Shown one piece after another: positions 29,417 to 38,184 of a DNA stretch of 64,000 nt; within the stretch, counting starts at the first letter, position 1, and every line of letters begins with the position of its first letter. A program made the translations under genes and the position numbers. The DNA is taken from positions 113,890 to 177,889 of the forward strand of contig CANQJO010000004.1 of assembly GCA_947624255.1 (NCBI GenBank), in the 5' to 3' direction. The notes beneath the pieces were generated by a model. The model did not search any database. It was not told the origin of the DNA and saw nothing but the letters and a program-made list of their open reading frames with translations. This stretch comes from an uncultured Ruminococcus sp. Lineage in GTDB: Bacteria; Bacillota; Clostridia; Oscillospirales; Ruminococcaceae.

Positions 29417-29959
29417 TCACGCTTTTACAAGCTGTACTGTTTCGGCATTTCTTCTGAATACGACCTTGAAACACGTTCTGATCAGCGGCTGAATAAAGAA
29501 AAGCTGTGAGAAAAATGCGAACGGGAAATTGTAACATACGAGCTTGATCCAGTTTGCAAGGAGTGTAAATCCATTGAAGCCTGCATAATAAGGATAGTAT
29601 AGAAAAGCCGCAAGTAAGCTCATTGCAGGACACATGATGCCGACAGTTGCACAGATGATAGCAGTTTCAAAGAGTACAGGGTGTGTCTCTCTCGGATCAA
29701 AGACCTTGCAGGCAAGCCTGAAGGACATAGGGCTTCCGACTGTAATTTCAAGGGTATATGCAAGGATAAACTCGATCATTACGACTGCCCAGATCGGCAG
29801 ATTTCTTCCAAGCATATATACACCGCCCATAGCGTCTACTGCGCCGAGTACGCTGTTTTCACCCGTCACGCTCATCAGAGTAGAACCGTTGACAACGTAC
29901 AGACTATAAAACACATAAGCGTGTACTGTCACGGTCACAGTCATCAAAGCGAACATCAT
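29417..29959 (-). CDS. DUF2798 membrane protein, stop at expected codon 3
   Basis: A 180-residue protein with four hydrophobic segments and the two-repeat layout of DUF2798 proteins (MMFALMTVTVTVHAYVFYSL, then EFILAYTLEITVGSPMSFRL). Upstream, GGAG lies 6 nt before an ATG at 29983, which reads Met-Pro-TGA-Asn-Lys-Phe-Glu-Arg and then joins this frame. Family members usually start MPxNKF, so a sense codon 3 seems to have become TGA. Translation could restart at the ATG-ATG at 29959. Function of the family is unknown. Confidence 0.7.
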   Translation of the reverse strand: MMFALMTVTVTVHAYVFYSLYVVNGSTLMSVTGENSVLGAVDAMGGVYMLGRNLPIWAVVMIEFILAYTLEITVGSPMSFRLACKVFDPRETHPVLFETAIICATVGIMCPAMSLLAAFLYYPYYAGFNGFTLLANWIKLVCYNFPFAFFSQLFFIQPLIRTCFKVVFRRNAETVQLVKA

Positions 29960-30064
29960 TCTTTCAAATTTGTTTCATGGCATAATTTTCTCCGTTTCCG
30001 CACAAAAAACGCCGTACTCTCAGGGATACATCATCTGCGGATAGCATTCCGTGATCAGATTTAC

Positions 30065-30144
30065 GTATTCCTTAGAATACAACGTGTGTCAGTGCTATAA
30101 TACTATTACATGAATATTATAGCAAAAATTCTTTTTGATGTCAA
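30065..30144 (-). promoter_or_regulatory. Promoter and dyads of the DUF2798 gene
   Basis: TTGACA (30139-30144), 17 bp, TATAAT (30116-30121) on the minus strand. An inverted repeat TGCTATAATA / TATTATAGCA (30093-30102, 30115-30124) overlaps the -10. A second dyad, GTATTC-CTTA-GAATAC (30065-30080), lies about 35 nt into the transcript. This suggests a repressor site; no regulator gene is adjacent. Confidence 0.65.
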
Positions 30145-30256
30145 AGGTGATATTCAACAAAGATTTTCAATATTTCGGGTTGAAGTTCTGTACTGCTTGC
30201 TTGTTCCCGACTTTGACTCCGGTGAGTCGAATTCGCATCTTGCGGCAAATAATTTT

Positions 30257-30290
30257 AAAAAAATTTCCCCTCCGCAGATCGGGAGGGGAA
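30257..30290 (-). terminator. Terminator of the NfeD-SPFH operon
   Basis: A 9-bp stem TTCCCCTCC/GGAGGGGAA followed by ATTTTTTT on the minus strand, 7 bp after the SPFH stop. Confidence 0.9.
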
Positions 30291-30296
30291 TAGTAA

Positions 30297-31280
30297 TTAC
30301 TGACGTGGAGTATCCTGCTCCATAACACCTTTCAGACCGGCGGCAAGACCTGCAAGTCCCTGTATCTCACTGGGAATGATGATCTTGGTAGCCTTACCGT
30401 CGGCAGCTTTGGCAAAGGATTCGAGAGACTTAAGCTGTATAACTCTCTCGTTTGGATTGGCATTATTCAGCTTTACGATACTGTCAGCAAGAGCCTGCTG
30501 TACCATCTCAATAGCACGTGCTTCACCCTCTGCCTCAAGTATTTTCTGCTCTTTGACAGCATCAGCTCTGAGTATAAGAGCCTGCTTTTCAGCCTCGGCT
30601 TCAAGTATCTGAGCCTCTTTTTTAGCCTGCGCACGGAGTATCTGAGACTCCTTTTCACCTTCTGCCACGAGTATCTGTGATTTCTTGTCACCTTCAGCCT
30701 GAAGAATCTTTTCACGGCGTTCACGCTCAGCCTTCATCTGTTTTTCCATGGCATCCTGTATCTCTCTCGGCGGCAGTATGTTTTTAAGCTCTACACGGTT
30801 TACCTTGATTCCCCAGCGGTCAGTAGCCTGATCGAGGATAGATGTGATCTTTGTGTTGATGACATCACGTGAAGTGAGCGTTGCATCCAGCTCCATTTCG
30901 CCGATGATATTACGCAGCGTTGTAGCTGAGAGATTTTCAATAGCGGCGAGAGGCCTCTCAACGCCGTAGATAAACTGTTTTGCATCAGTTACCTGATAGA
31001 ATACGACCGTATCTATCTGCATAGTAACGTTATCCTTAGTGATAACAGGCTGAGGCTTGAAGTCAACGACTTTCTCCTTCATTGAGACTTTTCCGGCGAT
31101 GCGGAAGAAAAATGGTATGAGGATATGAAGACCTGTCTGCCATTCGCTGTGGAATGATCCAAGATATTCGATAACGAAAACGTGCGCCTGCGGAACGATC
31201 CTAAAGCTGCGTATAAAAACATACAGCAGAAAAATGATGACTGCCGCAATTATAAAACCAAGTATTGTGTCAAAATTCAT
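30297..31280 (-). CDS. Stomatin-like SPFH protein
   Basis: A 327-residue protein with an N-terminal membrane segment (TILGFIIAAVIIFLLYVFI), a Band 7 domain (VPQAHVFVIEYLGSF, MQIDTVVFYQV, VNRVELKNILPP) and a long coiled-coil of EAEKQALILRADA-type repeats (about residues 190-260). It belongs to the slipin/stomatin group normally paired with NfeD, as here. The pair is thought to organise membrane microdomains. The ATG at 31280 has GGAGG upstream. Its first 25 codons and ribosome site are partly duplicated just upstream as a mini-ORF. Confidence 0.93.
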   Translation of the reverse strand: MNFDTILGFIIAAVIIFLLYVFIRSFRIVPQAHVFVIEYLGSFHSEWQTGLHILIPFFFRIAGKVSMKEKVVDFKPQPVITKDNVTMQIDTVVFYQVTDAKQFIYGVERPLAAIENLSATTLRNIIGEMELDATLTSRDVINTKITSILDQATDRWGIKVNRVELKNILPPREIQDAMEKQMKAERERREKILQAEGDKKSQILVAEGEKESQILRAQAKKEAQILEAEAEKQALILRADAVKEQKILEAEGEARAIEMVQQALADSIVKLNNANPNERVIQLKSLESFAKAADGKATKIIIPSEIQGLAGLAAGLKGVMEQDTPRQ

Positions 31281-31301
31281 AAATATACCTCCGTTCAAAA
31301 G

Positions 31302-31370
31302 TTAGAGCAGGAAAATGATGACCACTGCAATTATAAAACCAAGTATTTTGCCTACCATACCGGATTCCAT
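31302..31370 (-). CDS. 22-residue membrane peptide from a duplicated SPFH start
   Basis: A short frame reading MESGMVGKILGFIIAVVIIF plus LL, with its own GAACGGAGGTAT ribosome site. Its KILGFIIAVVIIFLL matches TILGFIIAAVIIFLL of the next gene, and the DNA around both starts is about 85% alike, so it is a partial tandem duplication. It lies 21 bp ahead of the SPFH gene in the same transcript. It could be a leader peptide, a membrane plug, or a harmless relic. Confidence 0.55.
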   Translation of the reverse strand: MESGMVGKILGFIIAVVIIFLL

Positions 31371-31498
31371 AAAATACCTCCGTTCAAGGATCATAGTAAA
31401 CGTCATAAAAAATTCATACAAGCGAGCCTTATCTATACAGATACGGCGTGTCAGAAAAACAAAAATTCACATCGTTTACTATAGAATGGTTCAGTGTT

Positions 31499-31948
31499 TC
31501 AGACGTGTATCGGTTCGCTTTTCAGCACAACTGTAAGCTTTGTCCCTCGGACATTGACAACTGTGACGATACTTCCCTCCGGGATAACATCATCCGGATT
31601 TTCGGGAACGGCACACCAATCAACCCCATTTAGTCTGGCACGCCCTGTTCCCTTGTCAGTGTTGATCTCTTCAATGACCTCGGCAGTTTTTCCCACATCA
31701 AGCTCCGAATTTGTGGAGACATGAGGCTTATGGCGGAGCCTGCTCATATATGGGAATGTCACTGTAAGGAAAATTCCGGTAGCAACGATGAAAATTCCGA
31801 GCTGAGTGAGAATATGCATTTGGACGAAATATGTTATCAGCAGCGTAACGAGTGCTCCGGCAGCGAACCAGATAGAAACGAGCTGAATGGTGCATATCTC
31901 GATCACCACAAAGGTCACGAAAGCGATCGCCCAGAACAGTACATCCAT
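31499..31948 (-). CDS. NfeD-like membrane protein
   Basis: A 149-residue short-type NfeD. It has two or three membrane helices (residues 1-75) and a C-terminal OB-fold (about 85-145: GKTAEVIEEINTDKGTGRAR, DDVIPEGSIVTVVNVRGTKL). NfeD proteins associate with stomatin-like SPFH proteins, which matches the gene downstream. AAAGGGGG precedes the ATG. It is the first gene of the operon NfeD - mini-ORF - SPFH. Confidence 0.9.
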   Translation of the reverse strand: MDVLFWAIAFVTFVVIEICTIQLVSIWFAAGALVTLLITYFVQMHILTQLGIFIVATGIFLTVTFPYMSRLRHKPHVSTNSELDVGKTAEVIEEINTDKGTGRARLNGVDWCAVPENPDDVIPEGSIVTVVNVRGTKLTVVLKSEPIHV

Positions 31949-31994
31949 GGTAAATCCCCCTTTCTTAAAAATTGTAGTTTATCCCTACGAAGAT

Positions 31995-32023
31995 ATTATA
32001 TCATGCTATAATGTATTTGTCAA
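31995..32023 (-). promoter_or_regulatory. Promoter of the NfeD-SPFH operon
   Basis: Consensus TTGACA (32018-32023), 17 bp, consensus TATAAT (31995-32000) on the minus strand. Confidence 0.9.
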
Positions 32024-32040
32024 GCGAAAAGCAAGGCAGG

Positions 32041-32116
32041 TATGTGTCAAGCAAATGTAGGCAAGGCGAATCGGGAAAAGCACTGATTTACCTTGCCTAC
32101 TTTTACTTGATACATA
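32041..32116. repeat. Long imperfect inverted repeat between divergent operons
   Basis: Arms of 32 bp (32041-32072 and 32085-32116) agree at 27 positions, with a 12-base loop. The core GTAGGCAAGG / CCTTGCCTAC is perfect. It lies between the NfeD promoter and the GH3 gene. It may be a regulator site, a mini-element or an RNA hairpin in the GH3 leader. Confidence 0.65.
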
Positions 32117-32232
32117 CAATTTGTGCAGAATACTTGAAATTCTCTGAAAAAAATGTTATAATTATCTGTAATACTAATACTGTTCCCTGAACGTTAGTAG
32201 GTAAAAATGACGAGCAGAAATGAGGAATTGTT

Positions 32233-35010
32233 ATGAAACGTATACTTGACCGGAAAAAATATCTTGAAACAGCTGCTGCTGCTGTTGCAGAAGGAGTCGT
32301 TATGCTGAAAAATGAAAACGATGCACTCCCGTTGAAAAAAGGAGAATGTGTTTCGGTTTTCGGAAGAATACAGCTTCACTATTATAAAAGCGGTACAGGC
32401 TCAGGCGGAATGGTGAATGTATCAAAGGTCACAGGTATTCTTGACGGTCTTCTTGATGCCGGTGTGAAAGTCAACGAGGAGCTCCTTGATATCTACCGCA
32501 AATGGGACGATGAAAATCCCTATGACCTCGGAGGCGGCTGGGGCAGTGAGCCGTGGTCACAGAAGGAGATGCCTCTTGATGATGAAACAGTCTTGAAGGC
32601 TGCCGGAACCGGCTCAACAGCAATAGTAATTATCGGCAGAACTGCCGGAGAAGAGCAGGATTCCCGAATTGAAGAAGGCTCTTATCTACTCACAGCGACA
32701 GAGCAGGATATGCTGACAAAGGTCAGAAAATATTTTGAAAAAGTGGTAGTCCTGCTTAACGTGGGCGGACTTATTGATATGGAGTTTATTGACAGCAGTC
32801 AGCCTGATTCCATACTGTATGTATGGCAGGGCGGTATGACAGGCGGAACCGGAACGGCTGATGTTCTCACGGGAAAAATCAGCCCGTCCGGAAAGCTCCC
32901 CGATACCATTGCCATGAAAGCAGAAGATTATCCGTCTCATAATTATTTCGGAGATAAGGAGCGCAACTTTTACAGTGAAGACATATTCGTTGGTTATCGC
33001 TGGTTTGAGACCTTTGCAAAGGACAGAGTGCGATACCCCTTCGGCTTCGGACTCTCCTACACCGGTTTCTGCATTGATTTCCTTCCGAATGAGCGCACAG
33101 AAAACGGCGTTATTGTAAAATGTAATGTTACAAATACGGGTAACTTCTCCGGCAAGGAGGTATTGCAGGTATACTGTGAAGCTCCTCAGGGCAGGCTCGG
33201 CAAGGCTGCAAGAGTTTTATGCGGCTTTGAAAAAACAAACGAGCTTGCACCCGGCGGATCTCAGGAGATCTCTGTTTCTGTAGATCTTGCAAATGCTGCC
33301 TCATATGATGATTCCGGAGTTACCGGACATCGTTTCTGCTTGGTTCTTGAAGCGGGAGATTATAATTTTTATGCCGGATCTGATGTCCGCAGTGCGGCTC
33401 TTTATTGTACGATAAATATACCCGAGACTATCGTTGTCAAAGAGTGCATTCAGGCAATGGCACCTGTGATACCGTTCAAAAGAATGAAAGCTGAGTCAAC
33501 AGACGGAAAATTATGTGCCGTTATGGAAGATGTTCCGCTCAGCGAAGAAAATGAGGCACAGCGCAGGATCGACCGCCTGCCGAAAGAGATCCCTTTCACC
33601 GGCGACAAGGGCATAAAGCTGGTCGATGTTCTTGAAGGGAAAAATGACCTCACTGATTTTATCGCTCAGCTCAGTGATGACGATCTTGCCTGCATTATTC
33701 GTGGAGAGGGTATGGGAAGTCCGAGAGTAACGGCAGGAACAGCCTCTGCTTTTGGCGGAGTTACCGATGCTCTTGTATCATACGGCATACCTGCTGCGTG
33801 CTGTTCCGATGGACCTTCGGGAATGAGACTTGACTGCGGCACAAAGGCATTCAGCCTGCCGAACGGAACAATGATAGCCTCAACATTCAATAAAAGTCTC
33901 ATAAAAGAGCTTTTCAGCCTGCTGGGAATGGAAATGGCTGCCAATAAGGTGGATTGCCTTCTCGGTCCGGGAATGAACATACACCGTCACCCTCTCAACG
34001 GACGCAACTTTGAATATTTTTCGGAAGATCCGTATCTCACAGGAAAAATGGCTGCCGCTGAGCTGCAAGGACTGCACAGCTCCGGAGTTACGGGAACGAT
34101 AAAGCATTTCTGCGGAAATAATCAGGAGACAAACAGGCATTTTATTGATTCGGCAGTGTCAGAGCGTGCGCTCCGTGAGATATACCTCAAGGGATTTGAA
34201 ATAGCAGTCCGTGAGGGTGATGCAGATTCAGTAATGACTACATACGGATCGGTCAACGGATTGTGGACGGCAGGAAACTTTGATCTTAACACGATAATAC
34301 TCCGTGAGGAATGGGGCTTCAGCGGCTTTACCATGACCGACTGGTGGGCAAACATCAATGAGCGTGGCGGCAAGCCTGACAGAAATAATTTCTCTGCAAT
34401 GGCAAAAGCACAGAATGACATATACATGGTTTGCGCAGACAGCTCCTCCAACGATGATACAACGGCAGAGTCTCTGAAAAACGGCACGCTTACACGGGCA
34501 GAGCTTCAGCGAAATGCCGGAAATATATGCTCATTCCTGCTGAAAACAAATGCTTTGAAACGCCTTGCCGGAACAGAAGATACTGTGGAGATCATAAATC
34601 TTCCTGCTGATGCTGAGGAGAACGATGCTCCCGTTACATTCTACGATGTGGACAAAAAATTAACTCTTGATCTCACAGGTGTAAAAAGCGAAAAAGGTAA
34701 AAATTACAGCTTTGCCCTTATACTTGCAAATCCGGGAGAATATAAAATGACTCTCACAGCATCTTCGGATCAGGGTGATCTCGCACAGATACCTGTAACT
34801 GTTTTTCTCATGGGCACAGCGAGCGGAACATTCACATGGAACGGCACCGGTGGAAAGCCTGTTTCATTCTCAAAGACAGTCCCCATGTTCTCACGGTTTA
34901 CGGCTGTCAGACTTTATTTTGCCCAGAATGGTCTTGATCTTGTCAGCTTTGATGTTGAGCTTGAAAAGCCTGCCGAAGATATGAGCATCGCTTTTGTCCC
35001 GGAGGAATGA
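32233..35010 (+). CDS. GH3 beta-glucosidase with swapped domain order
   Basis: A 925-residue glycoside hydrolase family 3 enzyme; no signal peptide, so cytoplasmic. The usual C-terminal alpha/beta and FnIII parts come first (residues 10-380: IIGRTAGEEQDS, WQGGMTGGTGTADVLTGKI, YPFGFGLSYTGF). The TIM barrel follows (about 450-760: CSDGPSGMRLD, KHFCGNNQETNRH), with the nucleophile Asp703 in GFTMTDWW. A beta-rich tail closes it. This reversed order is known from Ruminococcus albus and Butyrivibrio beta-glucosidases. It probably splits cellobiose or short beta-glucosides. The next gene starts 1 bp after its stop. Confidence 0.93.
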   Translation: MKRILDRKKYLETAAAAVAEGVVMLKNENDALPLKKGECVSVFGRIQLHYYKSGTGSGGMVNVSKVTGILDGLLDAGVKVNEELLDIYRKWDDENPYDLGGGWGSEPWSQKEMPLDDETVLKAAGTGSTAIVIIGRTAGEEQDSRIEEGSYLLTATEQDMLTKVRKYFEKVVVLLNVGGLIDMEFIDSSQPDSILYVWQGGMTGGTGTADVLTGKISPSGKLPDTIAMKAEDYPSHNYFGDKERNFYSEDIFVGYRWFETFAKDRVRYPFGFGLSYTGFCIDFLPNERTENGVIVKCNVTNTGNFSGKEVLQVYCEAPQGRLGKAARVLCGFEKTNELAPGGSQEISVSVDLANAASYDDSGVTGHRFCLVLEAGDYNFYAGSDVRSAALYCTINIPETIVVKECIQAMAPVIPFKRMKAESTDGKLCAVMEDVPLSEENEAQRRIDRLPKEIPFTGDKGIKLVDVLEGKNDLTDFIAQLSDDDLACIIRGEGMGSPRVTAGTASAFGGVTDALVSYGIPAACCSDGPSGMRLDCGTKAFSLPNGTMIASTFNKSLIKELFSLLGMEMAANKVDCLLGPGMNIHRHPLNGRNFEYFSEDPYLTGKMAAAELQGLHSSGVTGTIKHFCGNNQETNRHFIDSAVSERALREIYLKGFEIAVREGDADSVMTTYGSVNGLWTAGNFDLNTIILREEWGFSGFTMTDWWANINERGGKPDRNNFSAMAKAQNDIYMVCADSSSNDDTTAESLKNGTLTRAELQRNAGNICSFLLKTNALKRLAGTEDTVEIINLPADAEENDAPVTFYDVDKKLTLDLTGVKSEKGKNYSFALILANPGEYKMTLTASSDQGDLAQIPVTVFLMGTASGTFTWNGTGGKPVSFSKTVPMFSRFTAVRLYFAQNGLDLVSFDVELEKPAEDMSIAFVPEE

Positions 35011-35011
35011 T

Positions 35012-35353
35012 ATGAATATACAGATCTTCGGCAGAAAGAAATGCTTTGACACAAAAAAGGCTGAGCGGTGGTTCAAAGAGCGCAGTATAAAATATCAGTT
35101 CATTGATATGAATGATAAGGGCATGAGCCGTGGAGAATTCCGCAGCATTTGCCGCTCTGTGGGAGGTGCGGATAAGCTCGTGGACGATAGTTCAAAGGAC
35201 AAGGAGCTTCTGACGCTGCTTGATTACCTTACTCCAGATGACAGAGATGAAAAAATATTAGAAAATCAACATATAATAAAAACTCCGGTAGTGCGCTGCG
35301 GAGCTGCCGCCACGGTAGGATATTGTCCGGATATATGGAAAAATTGGAAATAA
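35012..35353 (+). CDS. ArsC/Spx-family protein
   Basis: A 113-residue thioredoxin-fold protein of the arsenate reductase/Spx family. It opens with IQIFGRKKCFDTKKAERWFK, where the single Cys matches the ArsC active-site cysteine, and has IKTPVVRCG near residue 93. Without a CxxC it is unlikely to be Spx itself; it may be a reductase-like or unknown redox protein. GGAGGAA overlaps the end of the GH3 gene, and the two are one base apart, so they are co-expressed. Confidence 0.85.
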   Translation: MNIQIFGRKKCFDTKKAERWFKERSIKYQFIDMNDKGMSRGEFRSICRSVGGADKLVDDSSKDKELLTLLDYLTPDDRDEKILENQHIIKTPVVRCGAAATVGYCPDIWKNWK

Positions 35354-35365
35354 TCTCATTATCTA

Positions 35366-35394
35366 TTGCATTTTTTGAAAAAGTATGATACAAT
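35366..35394 (+). promoter_or_regulatory. Promoter of the SPFH/zinc-ribbon operon
   Basis: TTGCAT (35366-35371), 17 bp, TACAAT (35389-35394). Confidence 0.7.
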
Positions 35395-35443
35395 GAATAT
35401 GTTAGTTATTTTATAGGGAGCTTTTCCCGAAAGGAGAAATATT

Positions 35444-36844
35444 ATGGGACTTATTAAGGCGGTTCTGAGTGCGGCAGGTTCAACTCTTGCCGATACATGG
35501 AAAGAATACTTCTATTGTGATTCACTCTCTGATGACATACTTGTCGTCAAAGGACAAAAAAGAACAGGCAAAAACTCCTCAAATACAAAGGGCAGTGAAA
35601 ACATCATCAGCAACGGAAGCGGTATTGCCGTTGCCGACGGTCAGTGTATGATAATCGTCGATCAGGGACAGGTCGTGGAGATCTGTGCTGAACCCGGCAA
35701 ATATACATACGATATGTCGAGCGAGCCAAGCCTCTTTGCAGGCAGTCTCGGACACAGCATCATCGAGACGTTCAAAAAGATCGGCAAGCGTATAAGCTAC
35801 GGCGGAGATACAGGCAACGATCAGCGTGTATACTATTTTAACACCAAGGAAATAAAGGGAAATAAATTCGGCACGCAGAATGCTATCCCGTTCATGATCT
35901 GCAACAAGCAGATAGGAATGAATCTGTCTGTAGGTGTACGCTGCAATGGTGAATTCTCGTACAAGATAACAGATCCGCTGCTTTTTTACGCTAATGTATG
36001 CTCAAATGTCGAGAGAGAGTATTCACGCTCCAATATCGACAGTATGCTGAAAGCAGAGTTCCTCAATGCACTCCAGCCCGGTTTTTCAAAGCTGGCTGAG
36101 GGCGGAGTTCAGTATTATGAGATCGCAGGCCACACAATGGAGCTTTCAGACGCTCTTAATGAGATACTCACAAACAAGTGGAAGGAAAAAAGAGGCATCT
36201 CTGTAGTTTCCATCGCATTCAACTCCTGCACGATCAAAGAAGAGGACGAGGCAAGGATCAAGAAGTTTGAGGATATTACCTTTAACCGTGATCCCGGCAA
36301 TGCTGCTGCTACCTTAGTAGGAGCGCAGGCTGAGGCTATGACGGCTGCTGCATCCAATAAAAACGGTGCTATGGCAGGATTCTTCGGAATGGGATTGGCT
36401 CAGCAGGCAGGCGGAATGAATTCGCAGGCTCTGTTCAATATGGCTCAGCAGAATCAGCAGAATCAGCAGAATCAGAATAATTCCGGCAATAATGCCGACA
36501 CATGGACCTGCTCATGCGGAAAAACAAATACAGGAAAATTTTGTGCTGAATGCGGCAAACAAAGGCCCGAGCCTGCCGGAAATTGGGTATGCTCATGCGG
36601 CGCTTCAAATACAGGCAAATTCTGTGCTCAATGCGGTAAACCAAAGCCTGCGGACGGTTGGACCTGCTCATGCGGAGCTGTCAACAAGGGAAAATTCTGT
36701 GCTGAATGCGGTAAACAAAAACCCGCAGGTGCTCCCCTTTACAAGTGCGACAAGTGCGGCTGGGAGCCCGAGGATCCGTATAATCCTCCTAAATTCTGTG
36801 CTGAATGCGGCGATCCCTTTGATGATTCGGATCAGGTAAAATAA
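35444..36844 (+). CDS. SPFH protein with four C-terminal zinc ribbons (YdjI-like)
   Basis: A 466-residue protein. Residues 1-310 are an SPFH domain of the YdjI/virion-core type (MIIVDQGQVVEICAEPGKYT, FMICNKQIGMNLSVGVRCNG). A Gln/Asn-rich linker (about 325-350) leads to three near-identical zinc ribbons (CSCG...GKFCAECGK spacing) and a fourth, longer one (YKCDKCGW...PKFCAECGDPF). In Bacillus subtilis the homologue works with YdjG and PspA in envelope stress. It starts a three-gene operon here. AAAGGAG precedes the ATG. Confidence 0.88.
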   Translation: MGLIKAVLSAAGSTLADTWKEYFYCDSLSDDILVVKGQKRTGKNSSNTKGSENIISNGSGIAVADGQCMIIVDQGQVVEICAEPGKYTYDMSSEPSLFAGSLGHSIIETFKKIGKRISYGGDTGNDQRVYYFNTKEIKGNKFGTQNAIPFMICNKQIGMNLSVGVRCNGEFSYKITDPLLFYANVCSNVEREYSRSNIDSMLKAEFLNALQPGFSKLAEGGVQYYEIAGHTMELSDALNEILTNKWKEKRGISVVSIAFNSCTIKEEDEARIKKFEDITFNRDPGNAAATLVGAQAEAMTAAASNKNGAMAGFFGMGLAQQAGGMNSQALFNMAQQNQQNQQNQNNSGNNADTWTCSCGKTNTGKFCAECGKQRPEPAGNWVCSCGASNTGKFCAQCGKPKPADGWTCSCGAVNKGKFCAECGKQKPAGAPLYKCDKCGWEPEDPYNPPKFCAECGDPFDDSDQVK

Positions 36845-36892
36845 CGGCTGAAGCGCTGTTGTTTCGGAAGTAATAATATCGAGGTGAAGAAA

Positions 36893-37972
36893 ATGGCAGG
36901 TCTGATAGAATATGAGTGCCCTTGCTGCGGCGGCAGGATCGAGTTCGACAGCGGTCTGCAAAAGCTGAAATGTCCCTATTGCGACTCTGTTTTCGATATT
37001 GAAACAGTCCAGAATTATACTGCTGATATACAAAATACCGGACAGGATGAAATGAATTGGGATACTCAAGCCGGGGGTGAATGGCAGGAGGGTGAAAACT
37101 CGGATATGCGTGTATATACCTGTCAGTCCTGCGGCGGTGAGATAATCGCCGACTCAACTACAGGAGCATCGAAATGTCCCTACTGCGACAATCCGGTGGT
37201 CATGACAGGCAGCTTTTCGGGCGATCTCAAGCCTGACTATATTATCCCGTTCAAGCTCGACAAAGATGCAGCAAAGGCTGCCTTGTCAAAGCACCTGAGT
37301 GGTAAGCGTCTTCTTCCGAAACAATTCAGCAGCGAAAACCACATCAACGAAATAAAGGGAGTTTATGTTCCGGTATGGCTCTTTGATGCCGAAGCCGATG
37401 CAAATATGGTCTATCGGGCTGAAAAGCGTAATTCATGGAGCGACAGCAACTATCACTATGTTGAAACAAGCTATTATTCCGCAGTCAGAGCAGGAAAAAT
37501 AGCCTTTGAGCTTGTGCCTGTGGACGGCTCTGAAAAAATGGACGATGATCTTATGGAATCTATCGAGCCGTTTGATTTCAAAGATGCTGTAGATTTCAGG
37601 ACTGCCTATCTTGCCGGATATCTTGCCGATAGATACGATGTTTCTGCTGAACAAAGCATCGAGCGTGCAAATTCAAGAATCAAAAAAAGCACAGAGGCTG
37701 CGTTTGCCGGTACAGTAACAGGCTACAGCGCAGTGAAACTGCAAAGCGGAAGCGTCAGGCTGAATAACGGGAAGGCTAAATATGCGCTTTATCCTGTGTG
37801 GATACTCAATACAACATGGAACGGTGAGAAATATACTTTTGCAATGAACGGTCAGACAGGCAAATTTGTCGGAGATCTCCCCGTAGATATGAAAGCTGCA
37901 TCGATGTGGTTCGCACTTATAACTGCTATAGTTACGGCTGTTCTGTACGGGTTGTCATTTCTCTTACAGTAA
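36893..37972 (+). CDS. Membrane protein with TFIIB-type zinc ribbons (YdjG-like)
   Basis: A 359-residue protein with two zinc-binding segments near the N-terminus (CPCCGGRIEF with CPYCDSVF; CQSCGGEI with CPYCDNPV), a central domain (PVWLFDAEADANMVY) and one C-terminal membrane helix (about 337-357). It resembles Bacillus YdjG, which anchors the SPFH partner at the membrane. The ATG at 36893 has GAGGTG 6 nt upstream. It is second in the operon. Confidence 0.85.
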   Translation: MAGLIEYECPCCGGRIEFDSGLQKLKCPYCDSVFDIETVQNYTADIQNTGQDEMNWDTQAGGEWQEGENSDMRVYTCQSCGGEIIADSTTGASKCPYCDNPVVMTGSFSGDLKPDYIIPFKLDKDAAKAALSKHLSGKRLLPKQFSSENHINEIKGVYVPVWLFDAEADANMVYRAEKRNSWSDSNYHYVETSYYSAVRAGKIAFELVPVDGSEKMDDDLMESIEPFDFKDAVDFRTAYLAGYLADRYDVSAEQSIERANSRIKKSTEAAFAGTVTGYSAVKLQSGSVRLNNGKAKYALYPVWILNTTWNGEKYTFAMNGQTGKFVGDLPVDMKAASMWFALITAIVTAVLYGLSFLLQ

Positions 37973-37983
37973 GGAGTGGTATA

Positions 37984-38184
37984 ATGCTTGATTTTCTGAT
38001 CTGCCTCGGCATAGGAATAATTGCAGCACTTTTCATCGTTGGAATGATGATCTCAAAGCTCAAAACGGTGCATAAAAAACAAAATGCTGCTGATTATCAG
38101 AAGAACGACAGTTTCAGGCTTGAAGTCAGCAGAGATTCATACCTTTATAAAGAAGTCAAAAAAACTCCTTTACAGAAAAAATAA
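37984..38184 (+). CDS. Small single-pass membrane protein
   Basis: A 66-residue protein with one helix (residues 3-24) and a charged cytoplasmic tail (SKLKTVHKKQN...). AAGGAGTGG overlaps the end of the previous gene. Its place suggests a third component of the SPFH/zinc-ribbon complex. It is much shorter than Bacillus YdjH and I do not claim homology. Confidence 0.7.
   Translation: MLDFLICLGIGIIAALFIVGMMISKLKTVHKKQNAADYQKNDSFRLEVSRDSYLYKEVKKTPLQKK

Noticed and set aside
36501..36830. CRISPR-like array from repeated units
   Set aside because: The repeats are in-frame zinc-ribbon codons of one protein, with no unique spacers.
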